Notes: generated by a model from the letters alone, not told the origin. A DNA stretch of 64,000 bases from Roseinatronobacter monicus (GCF_006716865.1 NZ_VFPT01000005.1:62001-126000); one strand, 5' to 3'; positions 1-9,050 are shown, numbered from the stretch's first letter. Made by a program: numbers and translations.

Positions 1-342
1 CTTTTCGGTTGGGGATCGATGTTTCACGAGGCCCATGGCTTCTACATCGACGGTGTAGACGCCAACACTGCCACTCTGCCGCCAGGATGGCAGGATCGCG
101 TCATCCACCTCGCTGTTCAGCTGGATGGTGCCACAGTGACCGCAATCGCCCCCTCCCCCGAGGATCTCGTCGTCTCGAAGCTGGCCCGCCTCGATGAGAA
201 GGATATCGCCTATATCCAGGAGCGGCATCGATTCCGGCCATTGGACATCGAAACAGTTGCGGATCGTTTGGCCGCAACGGAGATAGATGATGCAACGCGA
301 AAATCCGCATTAGCCTTCCTGTCGTCCCTGGCGGAAGTTTGA
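1..342 (+). CDS. DUF6036-family protein, 5'-truncated
   Basis: The frame is open from base 1, so the gene starts outside the window; the ATG at 19 is internal. The visible 113 residues match the C-terminal part of DUF6036, a nucleotidyltransferase-like fold often found in toxin-antitoxin-like or mobile contexts (family knowledge). Recognisable stretches are FHEAHGFYIDGVD and the later PEDLVVSKLARLDEKD segment. The end overlaps the convergent gene at 310-582 by 33 bases. The actual activity and partner cannot be judged from this fragment. Confidence 0.7.
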   Translation, partial: LFGWGSMFHEAHGFYIDGVDANTATLPPGWQDRVIHLAVQLDGATVTAIAPSPEDLVVSKLARLDEKDIAYIQERHRFRPLDIETVADRLAATEIDDATRKSALAFLSSLAEV

Positions 343-582
343 CCACCACCTCTCGAGATCGTCCATCTCTTTCTCGATCTTCGGCAGCAGCCTGCTCAAC
401 TCGCGGCTATGTGGGCCCTCCCCCTTCGTGCACCAGGATCCATCAACGCCTCGAAAGACGTCACCGGTGATCACGCCCTTCAGAGCTGCTGCAATGACCG
501 GACGGTCGCGATCGAGCATCTGTTCGCAGAGACGGATCGCCTCAGCGTGGGTGGGATCGCTGAAGTCATCATTCGTCATCGT
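310..582 (-). CDS. Hypothetical protein, about 90 residues
   Basis: No family recognised. The protein is charged, with a Trp-rich amphipathic C-terminus (LERWWSNFRQ). The ATG at 582 has a good GAGGAG ribosome site seven bases upstream. An in-frame ATG at 657 would add 25 residues that also look protein-like, so the start is uncertain. It converges on and overlaps the DUF6036 gene, which argues that the pair has been neighbours for some time. Confidence 0.55.
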   Translation of the reverse strand, partial: TMTNDDFSDPTHAEAIRLCEQMLDRDRPVIAAALKGVITGDVFRGVDGSWCTKGEGPHSRELSRLLPKIEKEMDDLERWWSNFRQGRQEG

Positions 583-826
583 AAGCTCCTCAGCCGCCGC
601 CAGAATTTCAAAGGTCTCTCCGTATTTGTCGATGACCTTCCTGGTGGCCAAAATCATCCTGTGAAAGCCCAATTATCGCTGCGACGCGCCCGAACGGCTG
701 CTATCTCAGATTGCTGAGAATGCAGTGCTGCACGTCCGAAAGTCAGCTCTCCGCCCTTCGCGTCACCCGACACATGCTGCACCAAGTGGGACAGTTCATA
801 ATGAGGCTTGCCTGCCTTTTCCCGGG

Positions 827-1177
827 CTATTTCGACAACAGCTCTTCAGTGATCAAACCGACAATGCTGCCGTGCGCGAAGCTGGTATCAGGCTGCTCAA
901 CGCGGGACAGGGACTTGGCGATGTCAGCGGGCATATGACCATGCTGCAAGAGCAGTGATATGAGAACACAGGCATCCTGCACCATGAACTCAAGCTGCGA
1001 GCCTGATTTGAAACCAGCAGAATAGAAGATTTCGCGAGGGCGGTTTGAATCGCGGGGATCATATCCAAGCGAGAGATACACGGTATGGCCGTCAGCAGTC
1101 GTGATCTTGCGCGTTTCTGTTAGACGGCGCGTCGGTATGTCATAACGCGGTTCGGGCTGATCGCGGTAATCGTCCAT
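827..1177 (-). CDS. Stand-alone TSCPD-domain protein
   Basis: A 116-residue protein whose residues ~30-95 (YLSLGYDPRD, FKSGSQLEFMVQDA, LISLLLQHG) follow the TSCPD pattern otherwise found at the C-terminus of B12-dependent class II ribonucleotide reductases. No reductase body is present, so this is the domain alone. The start at 1177 is chosen because the upstream in-frame extension to 1216 has no protein character. It lies 52 bases downstream of ssb on the same strand and may share its transcript. A role near DNA precursor supply or replication would be inference from the domain and from the ssb neighbour only. Confidence 0.65.
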   Translation of the reverse strand: MDDYRDQPEPRYDIPTRRLTETRKITTADGHTVYLSLGYDPRDSNRPREIFYSAGFKSGSQLEFMVQDACVLISLLLQHGHMPADIAKSLSRVEQPDTSFAHGSIVGLITEELLSK

Positions 1178-1229
1178 GGGAATGTCCTTGTGTGGAAGGG
1201 CGCAGGGGCGGCTCAAGCCGCCCCTTTGC

Positions 1230-1550
1230 TCACTGGTCTTTCACCGCCAGGCGGCTGAACTCATCGCCTGCGAGAGTGACGCCATACACGGTTGCGCCAT
1301 CTTTTTCGTAAGAAGTCTCGCGGATCGTGCCGCGCGTGTGAACGAGATCACCCACCTCGATGTTGTCCTTGATCCAATTGACCGTCTTTTCGTTGAAGAT
1401 GGTGACGGTATTCCAGAAAGGCTTGCTGTCCCAAGAGCCGTCTTCGGCGCGCTTGCCGTAATCGGCTACGACCGAGACTTTGAGCGTCGAGCCTGCTTCC
1501 GTGACCTTGCCAACGCGGCCAATGATCTGAAATTCTGCAAAGGTTTTCAT
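1230..1550 (-). CDS. ssb: Single-stranded DNA-binding protein
   Basis: A 106-residue OB-fold protein that coats single-stranded DNA during replication, repair or conjugation. The SSB pattern is visible: MKTFAEFQIIGRVGKV at the start, a central WDSKPFWNTVTIF strand, and the IEVGDLVHTRGTIR strand near residue 70. The start at 1550 is fixed by GGAGAAG five bases upstream. It lacks the long disordered acidic tail of chromosomal SSB, which is common for plasmid or phage types. A 14-bp perfect inverted repeat lies 58 bases upstream (1608-1660). Confidence 0.85.
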   Translation of the reverse strand: MKTFAEFQIIGRVGKVTEAGSTLKVSVVADYGKRAEDGSWDSKPFWNTVTIFNEKTVNWIKDNIEVGDLVHTRGTIRETSYEKDGATVYGVTLAGDEFSRLAVKDQ

Positions 1551-1607
1551 GGTCTTCTCCTTACTTGAGGTTTCGATGTTGAACGGGGATGCGTGCTGGT
1601 GATGCAA

Positions 1608-1660
1608 GCAAATGAAAAAACAGAGTGTCTGCCGAAGGGAGAAGCCGTTTTTTCATTTGC
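1608..1660. repeat. 14-bp perfect inverted repeat upstream of ssb
   Basis: GCAAATGAAAAAAC at 1608-1621 is the exact reverse complement of 1647-1660, with a 25-base spacer. It lies 58 bases upstream of the ssb start. A-rich arms and a long spacer suit a protein-binding site or a transcribed stem-loop rather than a GC-rich terminator. The rest of 1661-2030 holds only short open frames without protein character and nothing else recognised. Confidence 0.6.
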
Positions 1661-2030
1661 AGGGAATGGCTTGTCCGTGACGGGTTGCGAAGAGCCAGTA
1701 AAGCTAAAGAACCGTTGTTGAAACCGCGAGGGGAAGGCTGTTCCTGCGCATTACCAGTCTTTGGCTTGGCAAAAAATCACGGCGCTGATCACACAATCTC
1801 ACGCGGCTGAAGCGGAGTGCGCAGCACACATTGGACAGAAAACGGGAATGCTGGCAGGCTATCGTAACGAGGGCAGCCGGATCGCGACTTCGGGGCCGGT
1901 CAGGGTTGTCCACACGCGCGGCGCTATTCCAAGGCTTGCGCAACATGGCGATAGTGCATGGCGTTTTCTTGGGGGCTGAGCTTCGCTGACAAGGCCAGAT
2001 CAGAGAGCCTGAGTTGGGAGAGATGCGCAT

Positions 2031-2750
2031 TTATTCCACCATGGTGGGGGCAAGCCCAAAACGTTGCAGACAAACGGAAATGCGGCACAGCAAGTCTTCA
2101 TCGCAGGGTTGGATGTTCGGAAGGTGTCGCGCGGCTTCGCGCAGATCATTTTTGTTTTGAGAGACAAGATACTTCGCGATGCCGCCCCCGAATTGCAGCG
2201 CAGGCAGGTAATCGAGCACGGGCCGATCTTGTCTCTCCGCATCTTCAAAGGCCATGGATAGAATTGCCAGAAGCTCCTTGCCGCATAGGCGGTGAGGTTC
2301 GACAAAATCGGGCATGATGCTGATCTGTGACATACAGAGCAAGGATATGATTTCGTCGAAGGCGGCGGTTTTCCATCCCCGACGTGGAGATTGAAGAAGA
2401 TCAGCAAGTGGCGCGAGCTTTGGGTGCAGCCCCCGCACGGTATCAATGTTTGCCATATTGGGGAATGATATGACGCCGCGATAGCAAAACACACAGGGGT
2501 AGTAAGTGTCGGGGGCCAGGATGATCTGGACATACACATCATCCAGAGGATCAGCCGCACGGAAGCGTGCGATGTTTGGCTCAAACAGAATAGGGTCGCA
2601 AAGCGAAGGTTTCGTCAGCATGGGATTGGCTTTGCCCCTTTGCAGAAGTTGATCCATCGCGTTCTGACCGACGGATGGTCGAGCTTCACGCCGTGCTGTG
2701 CGAGATTCTGTCGGAACTTCAGCGCCAGCATGTTCATGCAGGGCCGTCAT
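2031..2750 (-). CDS. Hypothetical protein, up to 239 residues
   Basis: No family recognised. A soluble protein with aromatic/Cys-rich patches (YYPCVFCYRGVISFPN about residues 84-99) and a hydrophobic stretch around LLAILSMAF. ATG at 2750 gives the longest form, but the first ~30 residues look non-native. ATG at 2657 or 2621 are alternatives; none has a strong ribosome site. It is separated from ssb by about 480 bases and from H-NS by 65 bases, all on the minus strand. Confidence 0.5.
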   Translation of the reverse strand: MTALHEHAGAEVPTESRTARREARPSVGQNAMDQLLQRGKANPMLTKPSLCDPILFEPNIARFRAADPLDDVYVQIILAPDTYYPCVFCYRGVISFPNMANIDTVRGLHPKLAPLADLLQSPRRGWKTAAFDEIISLLCMSQISIMPDFVEPHRLCGKELLAILSMAFEDAERQDRPVLDYLPALQFGGGIAKYLVSQNKNDLREAARHLPNIQPCDEDLLCRISVCLQRFGLAPTMVE

Positions 2751-2815
2751 CGGCCCGATGGCACTCGGATGCGTAAGGGCGCCCCGGCGGTCTAATCAAC
2801 GCTCTACAAGTCGCG

Positions 2816-3127
2816 TCAAATTTTCAGGGCGTCTTCGTTCATTCCTGCCTCGAGGGCCTCTTTGAACCAGTCTGGTTTGCGGCCTCGGCCCGTCCAGGTG
2901 AGGGCGGGATTTTCCGGATGGCGGTATTTCGGCGATCCTTGGGTTTTGCTCTTTGCCTTCCCCGAAATGGCCATTACGTCCTCGAGCTTCACGCCCATTT
3001 CACGGGCATAGCCTTCCAGCTTGGCGCGGGCCTCGGCGAGTTGGCGCGCCTCGAAGCTCTCTACCGCCTTCTGAATATCTTTCTGGTATTTTTTCAGCTC
3101 CTCAAGCGACATCGCGTGCAAATCCAT
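2816..3127 (-). CDS. H-NS family nucleoid-structuring protein (HvrA type)
   Basis: A 103-residue protein with an N-terminal charged coiled coil (about residues 6-50, dimerisation) and the C-terminal H-NS DNA-binding motif: KYRHPENPALTWTGRGRKPDW at about residues 67-87, with the TGRGRKP minor-groove hook. H-NS proteins bind AT-rich and curved DNA and silence horizontally acquired genes. Plasmids often carry a copy that reduces the cost of their own carriage. Here it sits next to a T6SS cargo operon, a plausible silencing target (inference). Confidence 0.88.
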   Translation of the reverse strand: MDLHAMSLEELKKYQKDIQKAVESFEARQLAEARAKLEGYAREMGVKLEDVMAISGKAKSKTQGSPKYRHPENPALTWTGRGRKPDWFKEALEAGMNEDALKI

Positions 3128-3706
3128 TGGGGCCTCCCTGACAAATGATAGTTCAGTCTATGCCAAACGGAGACGCAAAAAGAAACCCGCTATTGCGGGC
3201 GTCTGAATGCTCGGGTCGAAAGCAACCAATGTCGGCCGCGCTGAGCGTGTCAGGTGCCAGCCAGTGATAGGCCCAATGGGCGGTAAGCGGACCGATGCAG
3301 GTGCGGCAGCGCGCTCACCGCGTGCGGCCAAAGCGGCCCTTCATCGAGGAGCCGGAATGGACCCAGCATGCCCCACCGCGCCTTTGCACATCGAGCCCAT
3401 GGGTGGTCATTCGCCTTTCAGAAAACTCGATTGCGCGCCTGACACTCCTCCCTGAGGCAGGTGTTTCAAATATCAGCCGATTGCCCATAAAAAACAGGTT
3501 CAAAACCGGGGTGCAGCCCTGTCTGCGACACAGCGGTACGTGATCAAGCACTGTTCGAGCAACAGCACTATCGACCGAGTGTGAACTTTTTACATGTACT
3601 TTCAACCTACCCCCACCTCTGGCGTCACAGGCGTTATTGTTGCAACCGCTTGACTTCCTGTGCCGAGCACCGCAAAAATCTTGCCATTGTGTGTATGGGG
3701 TTTGGG
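3128..3706. other. Intergenic, no supported gene
   Basis: Several short open frames on both strands show no protein family or codon consistency. Around 3603-3710 a short frame ends in TGA overlapping the ATG of the DUF4123 gene, the usual geometry for a translationally coupled upstream gene. The frame has an internal stop, so it could be the decayed tail of a lost upstream gene such as vgrG. That is a guess. Confidence 0.4.
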
Positions 3707-4990
3707 ATGACTGCCTTTCTTGGCTTTTGCCATGTCAGCGGTGGGGATGCCCCGTCTCAGCTTATAGCCGCTGCCTTTTGCGCGGATCGCCCCGAGTTTG
3801 AGGCGCTGGTTGGTGCTGCGCTGGCGGCGCAGGGTTATCGGCTGGACTGGGCCGAGGATGTGTTGCCTGCAGGCCCATGGGTTGCCCGACATCCTTCCGC
3901 AGGCGGGGCAGCGCTTGCACGTTTGGTGCATGAGGGTCGTCACGTTGCCCTTGGACCAATGACACCGCTGGGTGGGGTCAACGCGCCACAGGATGAAGCT
4001 CAGGACTGGCTGCATGTCGAAGAGATCGGCCCCATTACTCCGCTGGATGCGCAGTTTGGGGTGCATCCGAAGAAATCCGTCCCCGATGCCCTGCATGACG
4101 CGCTGTTCGGCCAGCCCGAGCCGAGCGAGGCCGAGCGGGCGGCTTTGAGCGACGCCCCGCCGCCTCTGGTCACCTATGCCGTTCTGGACGCGGCCAAGAT
4201 GCCCTATCTGCTGACCAGCCTGCTGGACAGCTCCGGCCTGCGCTATCAGTCGCTGTTTCAGGGCGCGGCGCAGGAAGAACTGGGGGAACACGCGCCTTAC
4301 CTTGTGGAACTGAAGGACGGCCACGACTTCACCCGCCGCCTGTTTACCGGGCCAGACGGGGTTGGCGGGCTGTGGGACAAGGAACTGGGCATCTTCATCC
4401 GCTCGCGCGCAGGGTTTGACGCCCTGCGCAAGCACCTGCGGAAGTTTACCCGCGTGCAGGATGAAGACGGCAAGTGGTTTTATTTCAGGTTCTGGGAGAA
4501 AAGTGTTTGGGCGGCTGTTCTTTCGGATGAAGGTTTAGGTAAGCATCCGATAGCCGTTGGTTTTTTAGCAAAACTTATATTGCTGGTTCCGAAGGTTGAT
4601 TGCCGCGATGCCTTCTTGTCTCTTCGATACAGCAAGGATTTCAAACCCGAGGTGCGCGCGCCTGTTCTTGATCGCCACCTGCAGTCCGCATTGAACGCAG
4701 AAATAGACAGGCTGAATGAGTTAGGAGAAATCAAGGCTGCTCTTTCTGGCGAAGCCTTGGGGCATATGACAGCCGAAGATCGCTATGAAATGATGAAAAG
4801 CCTCCGGTTCTGGTTGATTGAAATCGGGTTTGGCCAATCGGACCAACGCCTTACCGCGATGCGTCTTTTGATTGACAAAGGCCTCTTACAGGGCAACCCT
4901 TGGCCGCAATCCTTGCAGCAGATGCTGGCCGACCCCTCACGTGGTATTGGCGTTCGTCTTTGGCTGCTAGAAAACAAGGATTGGATGTAA
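3707..4990 (+). CDS. DUF4123 protein, T6SS effector adaptor (Tap-like)
   Basis: A 427-residue protein. Residues ~150-272 carry the DUF4123 pattern: TYAVLDAAKMPYLL, then APYLVEL, then LRKHLRKFTRV with a downstream FYFRFWEK. DUF4123 proteins load lipase and other effectors onto the VgrG spike of the type VI secretion system. The 150-residue N-terminal region and ~150-residue C-terminal region are not recognised. An in-frame extension to 3581 is rejected as unprotein-like. ATG at 3707 follows a GGGGTTTGGG stretch; ATG at 3695 is possible. The stop overlaps the next start (TAATG), so the three genes form one operon. Confidence 0.8.
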   Translation: MTAFLGFCHVSGGDAPSQLIAAAFCADRPEFEALVGAALAAQGYRLDWAEDVLPAGPWVARHPSAGGAALARLVHEGRHVALGPMTPLGGVNAPQDEAQDWLHVEEIGPITPLDAQFGVHPKKSVPDALHDALFGQPEPSEAERAALSDAPPPLVTYAVLDAAKMPYLLTSLLDSSGLRYQSLFQGAAQEELGEHAPYLVELKDGHDFTRRLFTGPDGVGGLWDKELGIFIRSRAGFDALRKHLRKFTRVQDEDGKWFYFRFWEKSVWAAVLSDEGLGKHPIAVGFLAKLILLVPKVDCRDAFLSLRYSKDFKPEVRAPVLDRHLQSALNAEIDRLNELGEIKAALSGEALGHMTAEDRYEMMKSLRFWLIEIGFGQSDQRLTAMRLLIDKGLLQGNPWPQSLQQMLADPSRGIGVRLWLLENKDWM

Positions 4991-5955
4991 TGTCAGAGGT
5001 TCACAGGTCCATGTGGATCAGGCTGGGCATTGTTGGCCTTGGCGCTGTTGTCTTGATTGGTGTATTAGTTGCAAATATATGGAGCAGGTCTTTGCAAGAT
5101 TACTTTGTTGAATCCAAAACGGTCTGTGCCGGGCGCTATGATCTCGACATTCCCGCAACCTTTGACATCCGTATTAATTCCGCGCGGCTCAACGGCTTTG
5201 CAGTGGAGCCGCTTGGACGGATGGACCGGGAGGCATTTGAGGCGACCGTCGACGCGCGCCGCCGTGCGCTTCAGAACGGGATCACCGATCTTGCGGGAGA
5301 GACAATTCGCCTGCGGTGGTGGCGCGACAGTGCGGATGTCCGGATTCTCGCAGTGGATGTCGATTTTGACGTGCCGGGTATGACTCTCGGTGGCTATGAT
5401 GTTGAAGCCTATCGATTGATAAATGGACAGCTCTTCAAGATATCCGGCGTAGTTCTGGACGCGCGTGAGTCCCGGGACCTGACAAATCTTATGGATGTGG
5501 CCGCGGGTCTGCGTGTGGGCGATGGTCCCGGTTTTTGTTTTGACGGCGGACGATACCCTGATGTGCTGCCTACGCAAGGGGTGAGCGCCTTTATCCACGA
5601 CCCGGCCCTGACCGGCTATGGCCTGCGCCTCTCCATTTACGAAGGGACGTCCGCGCCATCGGATATCGCGGACCCGGCTGGAACCCGCTCCCTGCGCGCC
5701 AAGCGGCGGCAGATCGCAGGTCATCGTGGGTATGAGGTTCAGATCGTGACCCGTGGCGAAACGGGGTACGATAACCGGGAGGTCCTGAAATTTCTTGCCT
5801 TTGCCGGGAAAGCTGGCCGCCGGGGCGAGCCCTTTGTCAAGATCTCTGCTACCTTGTTCAAGAACGCTGCAAGCGCCGATGCCCCGCCCTATGATGTGGA
5901 AATGTCGCGCGCCCTGTGGGACCTGGTTTTGACCAGCCTGCGCACGAGGCAATAA
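4990..5955 (+). CDS. Tli4-like immunity protein for a T6SS lipase
   Basis: A 321-residue protein with an N-terminal membrane anchor or uncleaved signal (residues ~10-30, LGIVGLGAVVLIGVLVANIW) and a periplasmic body. Its C-terminal third resembles the Tli4 immunity fold (GVSAFIHDPALTGYG, then a YEVQIVTRGE strand). Tli proteins block a co-encoded phospholipase that acts in the periplasm. Gene order adaptor-immunity-lipase matches Pseudomonas PA1508-PA1510. Start overlaps the preceding stop and the end is one base from the lipase start. The family call rests on pattern plus context. Confidence 0.72.
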   Translation: MSEVHRSMWIRLGIVGLGAVVLIGVLVANIWSRSLQDYFVESKTVCAGRYDLDIPATFDIRINSARLNGFAVEPLGRMDREAFEATVDARRRALQNGITDLAGETIRLRWWRDSADVRILAVDVDFDVPGMTLGGYDVEAYRLINGQLFKISGVVLDARESRDLTNLMDVAAGLRVGDGPGFCFDGGRYPDVLPTQGVSAFIHDPALTGYGLRLSIYEGTSAPSDIADPAGTRSLRAKRRQIAGHRGYEVQIVTRGETGYDNREVLKFLAFAGKAGRRGEPFVKISATLFKNAASADAPPYDVEMSRALWDLVLTSLRTRQ

Positions 5956-5956
5956 G

Positions 5957-7327
5957 ATGACCGGTAGCGCGACACAATCTTGCCCGATTAATGTGATTTG
6001 CCCAATCGTTTTCATCCCGGGCATCATGGGAAGCCGACTCAAGAGAGCAAGTGACGGTGACGTTGTCTGGGACCCAGGGTCAGGGTCCTGGGATCAGGCC
6101 AAGAATGCGTTCGAGTTAGCGACATCGAGGGCTGCGGCGAAAAGAGAACTTCTCGTCGGTGAGCCGCGCGCATCATTTTCATCCGATTACCTGGAGGTTG
6201 ACCACAATAGTGCGGGGTGGAAGGCCGACCGGGGCTGGGGCGGGATGCTGGGAACCTATCAGCCGTTCATGAATTGGCTTTCGCGTAATGAGGTCACGAA
6301 GATTGACGGTTGCATGGTCAGGATCCAGTTCGTGGTCTGGGCCTATCCTTACAATTGGACGAATTCCAACCGTATGTCTGCCGCAGGCCTGGGCGAGGTA
6401 GTAGCAGAGGCCGAAAGCGCCGCAAGGGCCGAAGCCGCCCGCCTGAACCGTCAGGCCATGAAGCCTATCCTGGTCACGCATTCCATGGGGGGCTTGGTCT
6501 CACGGGCCTATACGCAGATCCTGGGCAACGCCGGCGACGTTCATGGCGTGATCCATGGTGCGATGCCCACCAATGGGTCGCCGGAGCTTTACAAACGCAT
6601 TCGCGGGGGGTTTGAAGGGGCGACAAGGTCCGTTCTGGGCCGCAATCAAGCGGAGGTGACGGCAACGGCAGCAAATATGCCCGGGCCGCTGGAACTGGCG
6701 CCGAACCGTGTTTATCAGGACGTTCCGGGACGCCGCCCGTGGCTTCGGGCGCTTGATGGGATGGGCAACGAGCTGTGGGCCTTGCCCCGTGCTGATCCTT
6801 ACGAGGAAATCTATTTGAATGCGACGGACTGGTACCGGCTTGTGGATCAAACCTTGCTTGATCCCGACGGGGATGCCGAGGCCGCGTGGCGGGCCTATCG
6901 ACGCCAGGTCAACATAGCCAGGAACTTTCATGCCGAATTGGAAGGCAGCGGGTTTCACCCAAATACACGGATGTTCTATGGCACGGGCCGCGATACGCGC
7001 GATCATGTCGCGTGGCGGCCAATGGAACGTTTCGCGGGGGCATATCCGGTCAATCCGGTTGCCACCTTCTCCTCCGGGCGGGTCAATCTGCGCGGCAGCA
7101 ACCCCGGCAATCCGACAGGTCCGGCGACGTTTGGCCGGACCCTTCAGATGGACGGACCAAGGGCGCAGGGCGATGGCACTGTCCAGGCAGGCTCCGGGCT
7201 GCATGTGCCCGAAATGTCAGTTGCGGTGACGGATGGCTTTGACCATCAGAAAGCATATGACTCCCGTGATGCGCGCGAACTTACCCGTGATTGGTTGGTC
7301 GATATGGTGAAAGAGGCGGTGGCATAG
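5957..7327 (+). CDS. T6SS lipase effector (Tle type, alpha/beta hydrolase)
   Basis: A 456-residue alpha/beta hydrolase with LCAT/PGAP1-like features. FIPGIMGSRL at about 19-28 supplies the oxyanion loop. The nucleophile is Ser176 in VTHSMGGLVSR, with Thr in place of the first Gly of GxSxG. GDGTV near residue 414 supplies the likely acid and FDHQKAY near 438 the His. There is no signal peptide, as expected for a T6SS cargo. Predicted to hydrolyse phospholipids in rival cells; substrate and the exact Tle class are inferred. Its immunity gene and adaptor lie immediately upstream. Confidence 0.78.
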   Translation: MTGSATQSCPINVICPIVFIPGIMGSRLKRASDGDVVWDPGSGSWDQAKNAFELATSRAAAKRELLVGEPRASFSSDYLEVDHNSAGWKADRGWGGMLGTYQPFMNWLSRNEVTKIDGCMVRIQFVVWAYPYNWTNSNRMSAAGLGEVVAEAESAARAEAARLNRQAMKPILVTHSMGGLVSRAYTQILGNAGDVHGVIHGAMPTNGSPELYKRIRGGFEGATRSVLGRNQAEVTATAANMPGPLELAPNRVYQDVPGRRPWLRALDGMGNELWALPRADPYEEIYLNATDWYRLVDQTLLDPDGDAEAAWRAYRRQVNIARNFHAELEGSGFHPNTRMFYGTGRDTRDHVAWRPMERFAGAYPVNPVATFSSGRVNLRGSNPGNPTGPATFGRTLQMDGPRAQGDGTVQAGSGLHVPEMSVAVTDGFDHQKAYDSRDARELTRDWLVDMVKEAVA

Positions 7328-7864
7328 CGGGCGAATTGAAGCAGTGATCGCAATGGCTGCCCAACAGCTCGTCTAATCTCATATTGAGGCCGGATGACAG
7401 GCGGCGTGGTGACCGCGGTTCAAGGTCGCCCCATGACAAAGCTTTGATGCTTCACAACAGGCGCGTGTCCATGCCGAAATTGTTGCAGCGGCGGGTCCTG
7501 CCAATCCACAGGTCAACGCCATACTCGCGCGCTGGTAATAGATCGGTCACGGTATGATTGTGGTTTCGGTCTATCCTGTTGGTGAAGGATGCCCCTGCAG
7601 GGCCGCGCTGCGCCAAGCCGGCCGGTTTGGCCACGATCAGAGGAGCTGCCCGGCGAGGACCCGCTGCGAGCACGAATGGCCGGTTCGGCGACGCGGCAGC
7701 GCAGCATGCTGCCCGTGCCGACCGGCTGCAAAGGGCCGAGCATGTCGATCTGGCCCCTTCCAGTGCCGAACGGACCTTATGGTTCAGGCTGACAGGCCAT
7801 TTCGAGCCCCAAAGGCACCAAAATTCTGCCAGGCCGCGAACGTCTGCATCTCTGAAACTGATGT
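7328..7864. other. Intergenic; degenerate dispersed module
   Basis: No supported gene. Bases ~7605-7760 contain a decayed copy of an intergenic module also seen near 10735, 15665, 39115 and 62095 (a GGCCGGTT core, a CTGC-rich middle and a terminal GGGCCG). Confidence 0.5.
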
Positions 7865-9050
7865 TATACCAATCAGCATTGATCAGAACTCTTGAGCCCA
7901 GTCGCGGGTTCCAATGGAGGTGATTGTGTCGGGCATGCTGACCAATTTGTTCCAAGCCTTGCAGCAATGATCTACGATGTCTTCATAGGTTTCGAAGATG
8001 AGGTTTGATAGCCAGTTGTCTCGCATGAATTGCCAGATGTTTTCGACTGGATTGAGTTCTGGGCATTTTGCGGGGATCGGGATGATGGTGATGTTGTCCG
8101 GAATGACCAGCTTGTCAGTCATGTGCCATGCGGCTTGATCCACGAGCACAGCCCCATGTGCTTTGGGTGCGACAGTTTGGGAGATTTCAGCAAGATGCAG
8201 GGCCATCGCTTCGGTATTGCACGCTGGCAGCACAAGACCTGCAGCTTTCCCGAGGGCTGGGCAAATCGCTCCAAAGATGTAGCTTGAACTCGTGCGCTGA
8301 TCATGTGGGGCGGAAGGTCGCGTACCGCGCTTCGCCCATCGGCGCGTGATCTTGTTTTTCTGGCCGACACGCGCTTCATCTTGGAACCAGACTTCGATCA
8401 CAGTGCCTTGCAGGAGCCGTGCGCGGAGCTTTGCTACTGCGGCTGCAAACCCTTTTTTTTAAAGTCCTCCAGTGCGGCTGTATCTTGCGCGTGATGGCGC
8501 GGGCGTGCTGTGAGTTTGACATAACCAAGCGCCCTGAGTTCCCGGCTTATCGACGTCTCGTGAAGTGAAATCCCAAATGTGTCTGCAATCCATTTCCTCA
8601 GATCACTCAGGCGCCAGCGGACGACCCCATGGACCGATAAGGTCGGACCGCTCTCAACAATTGCAGCAAGCGCCCTGCGCTGCTCATCGTTAAGCTTAGA
8701 CTGCTGACCAGGAGCTTTGCCGTTGATCAAGCCGTCAGGCCCGCGGGCATTAAACCGCTCCACCCAGTCACGGACAATTTGTAGGCCAACACCACCAATC
8801 CGAGCAGCATCGCTGCGCCGACCGCCATCATAGATCTCCGCCAGCGCCAAAAGCCTGCGGGCTTGGTTGGCATCCTTTGTCTTTCGCGCAAGTTCTCTCA
8901 ACTTCATGCCGTCGTAGTCTGTCCGTAACGCGAGCGCTGCGCCCATAGAGAGGCCCTCCCCAGAAAATCTGACGCCATTGAGTCAGATCTTCATAGATTT
9001 GGGAATCCCAAAACCCTCAGAAGAGTCAGATTTCGCGAGACTTGGTATTA
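7865..9050 (-). mobile_element. IS630-family insertion sequence
   Basis: About 1,186 bp. Imperfect terminal inverted repeats: the left end starts TATACCAATC at 7865 and the right end, read on the minus strand from 9050, starts TAATACCAAG. Both continue into a shared CTCTT...GAG block. IS630 elements duplicate a TA dinucleotide, consistent with the ends. One transposase is encoded in two overlapping frames. The right end lies 43 bases upstream of the ArsR start. Confidence 0.8.
7883..8946 (-). CDS. IS630 transposase in two frames (-1 frameshift)
   Basis: The first frame (8946 to 8434) gives the N-terminal helix-turn-helix part, including RSDAARIGGVGLQIVRDWV. The second frame (to 7883) gives the DDE catalytic part with VWFQDEARVGQKN, VLVDQAAWH and CPELNPVENIWQ. 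They are joined at an A8 run (T8 on the plus strand, 8453-8460) followed by GGG. A -1 slip there continues directly into FAAAVAKLRARLL and the catalytic domain. Programmed frameshifting at such runs is known in IS630 relatives, so the element may be active rather than mutated. Confidence 0.8.

Noticed and set aside
1704..2030. Minus-strand open frame of 108 codons downstream of the 239-residue gene
   Set aside because: Arg/Cys/Ser-rich translation without family or ribosome site; reads as GC-rich background.
3207..3605. Several 80-96 codon frames on both strands between H-NS and the T6SS operon
   Set aside because: No protein character, mutually overlapping, no ribosome sites.
5065..6042. 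325-codon frame antisense to the immunity gene
   Set aside because: Shadow of the coding strand; Tli4-like gene has membrane anchor, coupling and family pattern.
6500..7204. 234-codon frame antisense to the lipase
   Set aside because: Mirror of the real gene; no start context.
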